A DNA stretch of 64,000 nucleotides from Siphonodentalium dalli (Eukaryota > Mollusca > Scaphopoda > Gadilida > Siphonodentaliidae). The DNA lies in NCBI GenBank assembly GCA_032622095.1, contig CP136066.1:48150911-48214910 (forward strand), in the 5' to 3' direction. Shown here piece after piece: positions 45,550-58,160 of the stretch; the stretch's first letter is position 1, and each line of letters starts with the position of its first letter. The notes under the pieces were generated by a model. It was not told where the DNA came from, did not search any database, and was given only the letters and a program-made list of their open reading frames with translations. The position numbers were made by a program, and so were the translations under genes.

Positions 45550-46793
45550 CTGTTAAATAAACATGTATAACATCATAATTATTGTTACGTTGTGGAATTA
45601 CCCGCTGTCAGGCGATGTATCTCACAGCCACATGGGAAGTTCCAGTCCACTATGCGTACAAGAAACTCATATTCTTAAATCGTAACGCCATCAAGATCAT
45701 ATCATTAGACTTATCTATATACATAATAAAATATATTGGTTTCATATATGCACCACCTCAGAATTCCGTTAAAAATAATTAATCCTTCAAATTATTACTA
45801 CGGCTTATCACTGAATGTTTCTTATTTACCACAACAGAAAGTCTCTAAATACGCGGATCACAAATTTACTAATCGGATTAAATACTCCCCCCCCCCCCCC
45901 CGATACTTCGCAATGCGACCGTTAGTCTATATTCCAACTGAGACATACTTTATCAGTAATGTCAGCTGTCATAATATTTAGAAATCGCACAAGTATACAA
46001 TTCTGAGTCACAACCATTGACATGGATACAAAATCGCTCCTTCATATATAGACCAATTGTATGTTAACTTATTTCATTGACATATGTGCCATCATGATTA
46101 GTCATTAATATGAATTGATCTTGTCATGTTATTTCGTCACATGAGCACGGTACCGATTCAGTGCGACACTGCTTTTAAATATGTTTTGGTGTGAAATATG
46201 GTTTAGAGTTATGCCTCTTTTATCTAATTCACAAAACGGCGTCATCTGTATTCACATGCATGTGCGATAGATTGTGGCTTTGCGCAGAAACATTATTTCT
46301 TGATAGGGTGCGCACTGATGGTTACACTGGTGTAAATGTTTTCCATAGGCCTCAGTGCTGACGTTTTAGCGTATACTGTTGGCAATATAAACTTTGGGTC
46401 CAAACTTTTCTTTAAATCTGAAAAATTGACATTTGGGGAAACTTTTTGCGAAAAAAAAATCATGTCTGTCTAGCAGGGAATTCGCCTTTAAATCTTGTGT
46501 TTTCGTAACTAGTGTCAGAACCGCATAACAAATACTGTCATATATTTTAGACCACACCAAAATATTCAAACTTCACTACAGAGGGTTAATTATTGTGTCA
46601 ATGGCTATTTTACCTATGGGAAATCATAGGGAAGAGGTGTGATGATATTTTTTTTATGTAAAAAGCACACAAGGCTATTGACCAATCAGGGTCCAGTGTC
46701 TATTTTATTCTCTCCTATATATTCCTCCCGCATCCGCTGGATGTCATTCCGAACCTTATTTACACCAGTGTAACCTGATAAGTCGATGCTTAC
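45550..46793 (-). other. Intron between the two EGF exons
   Basis: GT at 46793 and AG at 45550 bound it. It holds a C-run (45887-45900) and incidental open frames only. Confidence 0.8.
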
Positions 46794-46907
46794 CCTCCTC
46801 ACAGTTCTTCCCACCATATCCATCGGCGCACGTGCAACTGTAGCGGTTGGGTTCATCTACACAAGTCGCCCCGTTCTTGCATGGGTCAGAGAGACACTCG
46901 TTTGTTT
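46794..46907 (-). CDS. EGF-like exon
   Basis: A 114-nt minus-strand exon with acceptor CTTTACAG and donor GAGG/GTAAGC, phase 1-1. It reads [37 protein letters not shown], a complete six-cysteine EGF module of the Notch/fibropellin style (C-S-PC-NGATC). The calcium pattern is weaker than in the next exon because Asn replaces the usual Asp before Glu-Cys. The 1.2-kb intron to the next exon shows no other module. Symmetric phase-1 exons of this sort can be duplicated or skipped without frame change. Confidence 0.9.
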
Positions 46908-47079
46908 CTGTAAAGTAAACTGCTATATCGTATACGGTGTAACGCTATGAAGTCGGTAACATGTATAATATGTAGAGAACAACTATAATGTTATAAAATT
47001 ACCAACTGATTTTAGAGTTATCCATCTTCATCCGCAATTTGGTCTGATACCGTCTTCTCGTCGACTTTTTACCAGGCCA

Positions 47080-47250
47080 CTAAAAAGTACCGGTGGTGAA
47101 AAATATTAGATTTCAAAAATCGATATCTGATCACTCTGAGTTTGGTGTGTGGGTTCCTAGACTCGAATGAAATATTTTTTACACCGAAGCCAAAGAAATA
47201 GTAATTTGCGAGCGTTATTTCGGATTATGCATCTTTAACTATTCTAATTA
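47080..47250. mobile_element. Single arm of the 3386-3822 foldback family
   Basis: TTCCTAGACTCGAATGAAAT and GAAGCCAAAGAAATAGTAAT parallel 3735-3790. Only one arm is present. Confidence 0.55.
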
Positions 47251-48494
47251 TCATACACGGTTAGTTGCATGTTGCAAGAATATCGATGTGTATCATACAT
47301 GTCGAGATATAATTATGTTTGGTTGTCCCGTTGTCCAATGCTGTGTTCGGCGAGAGTCATACTACGACGTGTTATCGTATTTAGTATACTAGACCGGCCC
47401 CCAGATGAGGGTAGTGTCACACGAAAGGGTAGAAATTTTGACGCTATCTCCAATTATCTTTGTCCATGGGGGTTCCAAAACAATGAGGTATCCAGGGCGG
47501 AACATGTGGAAAATATATTTTTTTAATCTTTTTGGTGTTTTTGACCTGCAAATTTCAGTATAATCAGGAAAACCAATAAAATAAGACAAATGTTGAATAA
47601 AATATACTTGAATATCAGATATTGATTCTATCTGGGTTGCTTAACATTTATGATGTGCAAAAAGTTATATTATCCAACAAATTTTGTGAAAAATTCACGA
47701 AAATGCCAAAAAAATGCATAAATTGCAGTGCTTTTTCAAAAAAGTTTTCCAGAAGATTTCCTATAAAATTTTAATTTTTGGTATAAAGCTCTCAGTGGTA
47801 CATCAAAATTTTCAGCATTATATAACTGATTTAATAATAACGTCACAAGCAATGATATCCAAAAAGCCGAGATATTTCCAAAAACTTAACCCACCCCCCT
47901 AAAACTGATTTTCTATCTGAAAATACCTGTCAAGTCAGAATAGCCCGTTTTCGTTCTGTTTTGTTAACCAATTCAGAGTCTTATCATATATCATGGAATT
48001 AGCATGTATCTGAGGAGGTTTATGTTATGGTAGAGTCTATTTTTGTTTAAATTATTGATTTTTTTTGGGTAAATTAGCTAAAATTTTGATTATTTTTAAG
48101 TGAAAAATTTCTGAAAAATTCCCATGACTTTGTCAGTTTTATGGATACAGCTGCTCAACATGCGCTACAATAAGCATGAATTCTTCCCCAATATCAGACA
48201 TGAAATGCTATAATCATGTACAAGACCAGAATTAAGACATAAAGTAAAACTTAACCCTACCACAAGATAGTGTTCTCAATGCTCTCAATTTTATGCTATA
48301 CTAAACTCAAAAGGTTGTAATCATACTTAAGTGGATATAATTCATATCATAAATTGCAATAGTTCTGCCCACGGATTATGCAATCTCATCTTCATTGTCA
48401 ATTTCATCAAATGTGATGGTATCAGTCAATATAATTTCTGTGCAACATCTTACGGGAAGAATGGTTCATACAACACAGGCTGCCTATCGGCCGT

Positions 48495-48767
48495 TCATCC
48501 ATGAAGTGCTACACCGGGAGTGGTTGATTTGGCAACGGTTGCAAGTCTCCACTGTTTTGTTATCATGTTGGCTCGTTTTGAGTGTAGAATTAAAGATTCC
48601 TCACATGGTGGAAGTGCAGAAAGATCAAGTAGCTTCTGCTGATTCTCTAACTTCTGTGGGAACATTATCCGCCTAGCTTGATTCATTTCTCGAACGTTGA
48701 ACATATAAGGCACATGTGTGTCACTGTCCAAAACCCAATCCGTTCCTAAATATGCCATGACTTCCAT
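48495..48767 (-). pseudogene. Transposon-linked protein relic, left arm
   Basis: The minus strand reads NQARRIMFPQKLENQQKLLD, LSALPPCEESLILHSKRANM and TTPGVALHG, then TGA. LPP-(5-7)-L--H-KRA-----W and a later G-W recall an uncharacterised protein often linked to transposons in invertebrate genomes. Here the expected Trp codon after HG is TGA. This is recognition by pattern from memory and is tentative. Confidence 0.4.
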
Positions 48768-49019
48768 ATATTTTGATTGTCTTTCCAGTAACTTCCAAAC
48801 AAGGTATTTGTTCCTTTTTGGAAGGTATCATTACCCGTGAAGGAATGGAACCCAATAAGTGCATTCTTCTGTACATTTGACTTGAATCACCTGCCCATTA
48901 GCATCAAAATTGATTAACTATTATCAGGGGGAAATCATTTAACGTTTTAACGTGCATAAACGGCATCAAGATGGAGAACTCTCTGACATGACCTCTCTAT
49001 CGATTAATATGTCGTTGAG

Positions 49020-50600
49020 TTATTGTGGAAAGCAGTAGCAACCCAAGGTACACACGTATAACCAACCCAGTAACATACAGTCACTCCATATATACACATA
49101 AACACCACACAAATGACAAGATAGTCACTCACTCTGTGTACACATACACCTGACCCATGACCATATAGTCACTCCCTGTATACCTATTCACCACTTTCAT
49201 GACCATAAGTCAATCCTTGTATACCTATTCATATCGCCATTGGCCATACGGTAAATCCCCGTATACCTATTCGCCATATACACCCCATCCATGACCATAG
49301 AGTCACTCCATGTATACATATGCAATGCATCTCACCATTGGCCATATAGCAACTAGCTTGATATACGTACCCCTCACCCATGACCATATATATCCACACT
49401 TGTGTATACATGTACACCCCACACAGCCATGAGTCACCATGCATGCACACTAGGTATACTCATACACTTGACCCATGACCATATAGTCACCACATGTATA
49501 CCTATATTCAACACATTCATCATCATACAGTCAATCATTGTATATAAATTCACCTCACCATTGGTCATACGTCACTCACTGTTTACATGTTTACCAAACC
49601 CATGGCAAAATAGCCATGCAAGATATACATATACCCCAACCATGACCATAGAATCACTCCAGGTAAACATATGCACCTCACTAATTGTGATATAGCCACT
49701 CACTTTATACACATATCTCTCCATAACCATACAGACACACTTATGTATACCCGTACACCATACGCATGACCATACAGCCATGCAGGCACACCAGGTATAC
49801 CCTACACCTTACCCATGACCATATAGTCACTCTCTGTATACCTATTCACCACATTCATGATCATACAGTCACTCTGTGTATACCTGTTCACCTCACCATT
49901 GGCCATACAGTCACTCCCTGAAAACCTATTCACCTGACTATTGGCCATAGAGTCACTCACTGTATATATATTTGCCACGTCAATAGTCATATAGCCACTC
50001 GATATATGCATATACATCCACACATGACCATCTACACACTCGTCAATGACCATTCAGCATACATCAGGTACACATATACACATTATGACTACTTCCATTC
50101 CATGTACACCTATACGCATTACACATAGCTGCACATCTATTTATCCATTCAATCCACCAATGATCATAAAGACAACACATGTATACATATACACCTATAT
50201 ATGACAATACAGCCACACAAGATACATCTTTACATCTCACCCATGAACATACAGTCACTCCATATATACATAAACACACATATGACCATGTAGGTACTCT
50301 CGTTATTTACATACATGTAAACCACAGCAATGCCCATTGAGCCACATTGTGTACACCTGTACTGGGTAATCATAACCATACAACCATACAGTCACTCCCT
50401 GTATATATATTCACCTCACACATGACCATACTCTCACTCCTTGCATACATATACATCTCACCATAGCCACCCCATTCATGACCATATAGCTAATCATGTA
50501 CACCGATTCACATCATTCATGACCATAAAATAACTCCGTAAAGTTTATACATATTCACCTCACCTATGACCACACGGTAACTCCTTGGTTGCCATATTGA
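49020..50600. repeat. Degenerate minisatellite, units ~55-60 bp
   Basis: More than twenty diverged units of the form CATGACCATATAGTCACTC, TGTATACCTATTCACC. TATACATATACACCTCACC variants are common. The same family fills 63196-64000. Open frames on the minus strand rich in Tyr/Met/Val arise from the repeat. Confidence 0.85.
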
Positions 50601-51237
50601 CCTCCAGCCTGTATTATGTTGATCAATGTTTATCCTAATAGGCCAGAATAGCCACAAATTATGATTCGTTTCAGTTCCATTTCAAAGAAAAAAATAATAT
50701 ATAGCCAGTATCCAAAAAGAGGTTTTCGGAAGAAAAAAAACAAATAAGGCAACTTTAAAATTAATTTATTATACCCCATAAGGAAATGGGACAACCAGAA
50801 TAGAACATTTAGTTGTCAGTTGATTAGCTAACATGTGAAATAACCAAGTAACTCACAATTTGCCACATTTTCAGAAACGCAGAGAATAATGTTTGGGATA
50901 TATATAAAAAATGGTTGCCATTTTGAGTAATTTAGTTTATAAACACATTAGTGTGACACATTTAAGGTAGATCAAAACAATAAACATCTTCCATACCAAA
51001 CATGGTTACATTTTACTTTTTTGTGCCGTTATTTATGTCAAGTTTGTGAGAGAAAAATCCAATATTTCTGGTAAAGTCAGTGGTGAAAATAGTAAAAATT
51101 AACTACGGTGCATCAGACATGTTAGTGTTCAATGTATAGAAGGCAGAATAGCCAAATATACATCAACCACAACTTATAAGCGATTGCGGGACACGCTGGG
51201 TCAATATCTACCATTTCCACATTTGGCAGCCAAATAT
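50601..51237. other. No recognised feature
   Basis: AT-rich spacer between the minisatellite and the right inverted arm. Confidence 0.4.
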
Positions 51238-51499
51238 ATAGAAGAATGCAGTTGTTGGGTTCCATTCCTTCACAGGTAATAATTACCTTTCATCGTTGTT
51301 CCAAAAAGGAAAAAAAAACATTACTGGAAGTTGCTGGAAAGACCATCAAGATATATGGAAGTCATAGCTTATTTGGGAATGAATTGGGTTTTGGACAGTG
51401 ACACGCTTAATACAATCAAGGAGTTAACATGTGCCTTATACATGTATGTTCCACATTCGAGAAAAGCGAATTAAGCTAGGTGGGTAAAGTTCCAGAAGA

Positions 51500-51780
51500 A
51501 TTTCGAGAATCAGAAAAAGGTAGTTGATCTTTCTGCACTTCCACCATGTGAGGAATCCTTAATTCTACACCCAAAACGAGCCAACATGATAGCAAAACAG
51601 TGGATACTTGCAACCGTTGCCAAATCAACCACTCCCGGTGTAGCACTTCATGGATAGACGGCCGATATGCAGCCTGAGTTGTTTGAACCATTCTTCTCGA
51701 AAGATGTTGCACAGAAATTCTATTGCCTGATACAATCACATTTGATGAAATTGACAGTGACAGGGAAGATGAGATTACAT
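51500..51780 (+). pseudogene. Transposon-linked protein relic, right arm
   Basis: The plus strand reads VDLSALPPCEESLILHPKR, ANMIAKQWILATVAKS, TTPGVALHG, then TAG, TADMQPELFEPFFSKD and QKFYC. This is the inverted partner of 48495-48767. The same position is TGA there and TAG here, consistent with independent loss of an ancestral TGG (Trp). Confidence 0.4.
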
Positions 51781-52765
51781 AATCCGTGGGCAGAACTATT
51801 GCAATTTATGATATGAATTATATCAACTAGTATGAGCGACCTTTCGAGTTTAGTATAGCATAAAATTGAAAGCATTGAGAACACTATCTTGGGGTAGGGT
51901 TAAGCTTTACTTTATTTCTCAATTCTGGTCTGGTACATGATTATAGCATTTCATGTCTGATATTGGGGAAGAATTTATGCTTATTGTGGTGCATGTTGTG
52001 CATCTGTATCCATAAAACTGACAAAGTCATAAGAATTTTTCAAAAAAAATTCACTTAAATATAATACAAATTTTAGCTAATTTACCCCAAAAAAATCAAA
52101 TATTTAAACAAACTAGACTCTACCATAACATAAACCTCCTCAGATACATGCTAATTCCATGATATATGATAAGACTCTGAATTGGTTAACAAAACAGAAC
52201 GAAAACGGGCTATTCTGACTTGACAGGTATTTTCAGATAGAAAATCAGTTTTAGGGGGGTGGGTTAAGTTTTTGGAAATATCTCGGCTTTTTGGATATCA
52301 TTGCTTGTGATGTTATTATTAAATCAGGTATATAATGCTGAACATTTTTATGTACCACTGAGAGCTTTATACCAAAAAATTAAAATTTTATAGGAAATCT
52401 TCTGGAAAACTTTTTTGAAAAAGCACTGCAATTTATGCATTTTTTTGGCATTTTCGTGAATTTTTCACAAAATTTGTTGGATAATATAACTTTTTGCACA
52501 TCATAAATTTTAAGCAACCCAGATAGAATCAATATCTGATATTCAAGTATATTTTTTTCAACATTTGTCTTATTTTATTGGTTTACCTGATTATACTGAA
52601 ATTTGCAGGTCAAAAACACCAAAAAGGTCAAAAAAATATATTTTCCACATGTTCAGCCCCGGATACCTCAGTGTTTTGGAACCCCCATGGGACAAGGATA
52701 ATTGGAGATAGCGTCAAAATTTCTACCCTTTCGTGTGACACTACCCTCATCTGGGGGCCGGTCTA

Positions 52766-53450
52766 TACGCTTTACAGTTAAATATATCTAAACGGTCGGA
52801 AAACAAACGGCGTATCAATCGCTTGTCCCAGCGTGCAAAAACGATTTTATTATTAGCTTTTCGTGTTTACCTTCATATATGTAGGGTGACTACCGGCGAA
52901 ACATGGTCGCGCGCTCCACCTAAAACAATACACCACAAGAAAACCATAGTCAGAAATGGTAACGCCCTCAACATCATATTGTTACCCATATATAAAATAT
53001 ATTGGAGCTGTAATGTAGTGATTGTGAAAAATGTGTATATAGGTAATGACTAGGTAGTTGTTTATGTGTGATAGTTTTTGTAAGTGTGTATACTGTGCAC
53101 TTGGTGAGAAAGGATGTAAAAACATTTAAAAAATCGGACGTGCCAAACTGAAGTTAATTTGAAATATATACAAACCATGCATACGTCACGTATTATATGT
53201 GTTCACAAAGGGAGCATACGTTCCAACTGGTTGAAATGTTCATCTCCATACATGCAACGACCATTGCATTGATACAACAATAACCACACACACATTGTCA
53301 AACAAAAGAGACGAACGCCTTGACGATTGGCATGTTATTATGTTGACGCGCTGTCATCTCGCGGCAAATACAGTAAACAGTTGGTTTCTCTGTTCTCTTA
53401 TGCGACATTTGAATTGTTTTCGGTTGGCATGTATCTTTTCTTTGTTATTT
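52766..53450. other. No recognised feature
   Basis: Flank of the inverted element. GTAACGCC-TCAA-ATCATAT near 52960 echoes CGTAACGCCATCAAGATCATAT near 45681, a possible low-copy repeat. Confidence 0.35.
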
Positions 53451-53454
53451 GTTC

Positions 53455-54090
53455 TAATTTCTATTGAAATAGTGGTATAAATAGTGCATGGAATATAATG
53501 CAGAATAATAATCAGGCCAAAAGCTCTCGATCTTCGTTACATGGTTCAAGTACGTAAATACCAAGTACGTTTCTAATCACATTTAGTCCATCCAAGTACG
53601 CAAATATATGTTCTAATTTCTATTGAAATAGAGGTCGGAACAGTGCACGAACTAGCATGCAGAATAATAATCAGGCTAATATTGTCGATCGTTATTACAT
53701 GGTTCAAGTACGCATAGATCGAGAACGTTTCTAATCACATTTAATACATCACCTCCTACGACATGGTCAGATATAATTGCCAATATACACCCTAGGATGA
53801 CGTAATGATGATCTAAGAATGGCCTCAGGTAATGCTGATCTAAGAATGGCCTCAGGTAATGATGATCTAAGAATGGCCTCAGGTAATGCACTCCTGACAT
53901 CAACTTTGAAAATATGGTATCTCACGTGGGTCAACTAAAATACATGTACGGTCTCATGAGGGTTAATTAAAATATGGTCACTCCCAGAGACGGTTAATTA
54001 AAATATGGTCCGCTGAGGTTAAATTAAAATATGGTCACATGAGGGTTAAATAAAATATGGTCCCACGAGGGTTAATTAAAATATGGTCCA
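53455..54090. repeat. Three short tandem arrays
   Basis: TTCTAATTTCTATTGAAATAG to GGTTCAAGTACG is duplicated about 157 bp apart (53449 and 53606). A 28-bp unit GATGATCTAAGAATGGCCTC is repeated three times at 53806-53890. AAAATATGGTC with GAGGGTTAATT is repeated six or seven times at about 26-bp spacing from 53937 to 54090. Confidence 0.8.
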
Positions 54091-54099
54091 ATGCAAAAC

Positions 54100-55885
54100 A
54101 AATGAAAAAAAAAGAGTTTAGAGACCAAGACTAAAGTTCACTAAAGGTCAATATCTATACAGGAGTAACGTGAGAATTGGTTAATAAATACCATCCCAAT
54201 TCATTTAGAACATAACATGCCGATATTTGTCGCATATAAATAATTGAAAAAGTTCACTACTTGATGTTAAATAACATGTTAGACACCAATATAAACAAAC
54301 AGCTCGCAGGGTTCATGTGTGAATTAAATTGATCATATACCATCTTCAAACACCCATGCAATATAATAGTAGATAGCATTTCGATTTATGACACGTGAAA
54401 ATAAATGAAATATGTTCAATTAGCAATGCAACAAAGCAGGTTAAACAACAATAGAAAGACATAGCACACAGTGCGCATAAGGGTTAATTAGCGCGGGAAT
54501 CCCGTTCCAATAACTCGGCGGCTCGCACTTCTGAGCATGAACAAATTATCGCGCGCACAATAAAGCATGTCGAGATAAGCGCCGAGATAAGCGCAAAGCG
54601 TTACGTGAATACACATCGCGACGAAATGCTCCATCTGAAAAAAAGCAAGTACGGAAAAACTTAGGTACATATTTAGTCACATTTACTCCATTGTGAAGCC
54701 AAAATACACCATATAGAGGGCGTAATGAAGCCACCCGACTATCTTAAAGGTACGGTTGGCCTTGGCGGTGGGTATCCTGTGAAAATATTTCCACCCGTCA
54801 AAAACCGCCACAAACAGAAAGAACAACAAAATGTAGACAGACTTTGTCCGTATACAAATAAGAAATATTGCATAAACAGTATGTTGTTGTCATATATTTG
54901 ACCATTGTTATGTAAACAACAGCATAAAAAGTTACTTTTCTGGTGTTTGTTTATATTATGATGGTAAACATAAAGAGCGTTCTTTGTTGGTGAATTCCTG
55001 ATATGGAACGAATAAAGAGCGTTTGTGCCATTTGTGTGTGACTAGACAACAGCATTGTGCTGTCTTCTGTAACACAACCAGGCTCTTGCTTAGGTAAAAT
55101 ATAGTAAATCTTTATGATAACATGCTGTTTACGCGATGGTCATGGTATATATGAACGAAACTGTATTCGTTTTAATGTTTTTCTGTTTACGGTGATTGGA
55201 ACGAATATGAATATTTTCGACAACTAAGGCCTCACGTGCCTTTAACTGATATAAGTGTTACTAATGTTGAAAGTGGGACTGATAATGGAAATTTATTTTC
55301 TGTGTTGTTGTTTATATTAAACTTGCATATTTAGACACTTTTGGCAAATATTAATGCAGAGGGAAATGGGATTATTATGTAATGCGCAGCTTCTTTCGTT
55401 GAAGGTAGTATGTTCGCATCTACATTTAATTTAGCAAAACAAGCGCCTGAGAGAAAAAATGTAAACTAAAATAATGAAAATCCATATAGGAAAACCTGCC
55501 GCTTTCATAGAAATGTGGATGACACATCGTAGATTGCAAGTAGTATTTTACCCAGATATATCGCTTGAATATGAGCAGTCGATTAGATAATAAAATGTCT
55601 TCAGTAAATCATATTTTGGCGTTTAAACTTTTCTTTGTTAAATACTCATCGACGATTAACTCCCTTAGGATAAAGGCTCAGATAATAAGTTCAACAAACG
55701 GCCACGAACTTATTATCTGAACATTTCCCATCGATTATTTAGGAATCAGTATCAATATGTATTATCCGTACTACTATACTGTCTGTCGTCTGCTTATATT
55801 TCATAAACACCCACCCCCCGCCCGTAATGATTAATACACCATTTTAATATTTTATTACTGAATTGAAGTAAAGTTGTTAACATAC
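54100..55885. other. Long stretch without a supported gene
   Basis: AT-rich, no repeat partner recognised. AAAGAGCGTT-TTTG occurs twice (54972 and 55015). The inverted pair AACTTATTATCTGA and TCAGATAATAAGTT at 55675-55720 is a small hairpin. Confidence 0.4.
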
Positions 55886-55955
55886 TCATGCATGTGTCCG
55901 ATTTCTCCGTTTGCGGGATATGTATCTCACCGCTTACGCAGCTTGTGTCTTTCGG
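55886..55955 (-). CDS. Candidate small exon with two cysteines
   Basis: The minus strand has a strong pyrimidine tract and acceptor TATTCTTTTTCAG, then 70 nt reading PKDTSCVSGEIHIPQTEKSD and TCM, then the donor A/GTATGT. It enters in phase 0 and leaves in phase 1, the phase needed by an EGF exon, and lies on the same strand 9 kb upstream of the EGF exons. It may be part of the same secreted protein or unrelated. Confidence 0.3.
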
Positions 55956-56107
55956 CTGAAAAAGAATACAATTGTATATAAACAATGGCAGACTGCATGG
56001 CATGATGTGTTTAGTGGTCTTATATACTATGAAGAACTTGTGTGACTATTATTGGCCGTAAAATTTATTATGATACAGTTGGGATAATGGTAATGTGTAG
56101 AGGAATT

Positions 56108-57196
56108 GTACATATACGATGTGATAGGCATGTCGCTCACCGCAACTTCATGCGGATATAAGATGTGATAGGCATGTCGCTCACCGCAACTTCACGCGGT
56201 CAGTTAGTACATATAAGATGTGATAGGCATGTCGCTCACCGCAACTTCACGCGGTCAGTTAGTACATATAAGATGTGATAGGCATGTCGCTCACCACAAC
56301 TTCACGCGGTCAGTTAGTACATATACGATGTGATAGGCATGTCGCTCACCGCAACTTCACGCGGTCAGTTAGTACATATAAGATGTGATAGGCATGTCGC
56401 TCACCACAACTTCACGCGGTCAGTTAGTACATATAAGATGTGATAGGCATGTCGCTCACCACAACTTCACGCGGTCAGTTAGTACATATACGATGTGATA
56501 TGCATGTCGCTCACCGCAACTTCACGCGGTCAGTTAGTACATATAAGATGTGATAGGCATGTCGCTCACCGCAACTTCACGCGGTCAGTTAGTACATATA
56601 CGATGTGATAGGCATGTCGCTCACCGCAACTTCACGCGGTCAGTTAGTACATATAAGATGTGATAGGCATGTCGCTCACCGCAACTTCACGCGGTCAGTT
56701 AGTACATATAAGATGTGATAGGCATGTCGCTCACCGCAACTTCACGCGGCCAGTTAGTACATATAAGATGTGATAGGCATGTCGCTCACCGCAACTTCAC
56801 GCGGTCAGTTAGTACATATACGATGTGATAGGCATGTCGCTCACCGCAACTTCACGCGGTCAGTTAGTACATATAAGATGTGATAGGCATGTCGCTCACC
56901 GCAACTTCACGCGGTCAGTTAGTACATATAAGATGTGATAGGCATGTCGCTCACCGCAACTTCACGCGGTCAGTTAGTACATATAAGATGTGATAGGCAT
57001 GTCGCTCACCGCAACTTCACGCGGTCAGTTAGTACATATAAGATGTGATAGGCATGTCGCTCACCGCAACTTCACGCGGTCAGTTAGTACATATAAGATG
57101 TGATAGGCATGTCGCTCACCGCAACTTCACGCGGTCAGTTAGTACATATAAGATGTGATAGGCATGTCGCTCACCGCAACTTCACGCGGCCAGTTA
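56108..57196. repeat. 55-bp minisatellite, 20 units
   Basis: GATGTGATAGGCATGTCGCT, CACCGCAACTTCACGCGG, TCAGTTAGTACATATAA repeats with an exact 55-bp period from 56161. The first unit (56118-56160) is shorter and diverged. Variants are few: C or A before GATG (C in units 1, 5, 8, 10, 14), CACCAC for CACCGC in units 4, 6 and 7, GCGGCC in units 12 and 20. The last seven or so units are identical apart from the final C. Confidence 0.98.
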
Positions 57197-57681
57197 AAGG
57201 CCCACTTAATTTTCGAGCCATCGACTATTATCTTGATATAAGGTTTTAATAACAATCTATGCCATAAAATATGATTAAAATACTATAATTCATCACCACG
57301 TGAAACGTCTGTGTCTCAGAAGATGCCCATAGAGAAATAGAAAAAAGCTGAAATCATAGTAAGATTTCCCCCGTTATTGATCCCAGAATGCAATAGAATT
57401 CAAATTACAAATGTATTTTCAATGGAAGGTGAATAACTCTATCCCTTTAAGGTATAGAGTTATTCTCTATCCATGAAAATAATACGATTTGCGCTACAAT
57501 CCAGATGAGACTTGAGCAAAAAACACGTCGGTTACTCAACAAAAACAACATGTTCACATTTTATTACATCGAATAAGTTGATAATACAATTTTTTTGGAG
57601 CTTCCTCTTTCAAAAGGTATATAATATGACATATATTTTATATATGTGATCTGGGGTTTCGAAAATTAATTGGGCCTTTAA
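57194..57681. mobile_element. TTAA-flanked MITE abutting the minisatellite
   Basis: TTAA then AGGCCCACTTAATTTTCGA at the left mirrors TCGAAAATTAATTGGGCCT then TTAA at the right. TTAA indicates a piggyBac-type target. An inner hairpin GAATAACTCTAT-CCTT is near 57430. The left TTAA coincides with the end of the last 55-bp unit. Confidence 0.75.
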
Positions 57682-58160
57682 TCTTCTCTTAACCGGAGTT
57701 GTTATATTGTTCATCATGCTTCACCATGTTTTGAGCACGCAACGAACTAAATTGACGAAATGAGATAACCATGCATTGTAATCATATCAATTGACACGGA
57801 CTGTGAGTGTATCAGCTTACTCCCCTGATTGTCACGATCGACTAAAATTCGACTAGTCAGTGAACTTTATAGTAAAATAAATGTTATATCGATACATGTT
57901 GAGTAGAAAAATACCACCACAATTGGTTAAAGCACCAGGCAGACTCATGCATTATCCGAGTAGAGTGGCGACTCGCCACTGTCGCGCGACATACCTAAAT
58001 GTACAGCAACTAAATGCATGATGGACTATAGCTTCATACAACTTTAACATACTAACTTAGTCCAGGGGCTATTGGTTGGTCCTTGCACTCCGATGACCCA
58101 ACTCCCCCTAATGGTCTAAGATGTCCATCTTGTCCCACAGAGGCAAACGATACGGGTGAA
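57682..58160. other. No recognised feature
   Basis: Unique-looking sequence; no exon-like segment or repeat pair seen. Confidence 0.35.

Larger units (their letters stand above)
47390..52765. mobile_element. 5.4-kb element with ~1.5-kb inverted arms
   Basis: It opens TAGACCGGCCCCCAGATGAG and closes with the inverse; TAC on both sides may be a 3-bp target duplication. The arms 47390-48872 and 51238-52765 pair throughout, for example GAAAGGGTAGAAATTTTGAC and TTAGGGGGGTGGGTTAAG with its complement, at roughly 5% difference. The middle is a degenerate minisatellite. Each arm carries the same decayed coding relic. Long-armed elements of this kind occur among several DNA transposon groups; the superfamily is not clear. 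Confidence 0.75.

Noticed and set aside
49229-50279. Several minus-strand frames rich in Tyr, Met and Val
   Set aside because: Periodic residues follow the minisatellite unit; no start context or domain.
56108-57196. CRISPR-like regular array
   Set aside because: Units are contiguous with no unique spacers and the context is animal DNA; it is a minisatellite.
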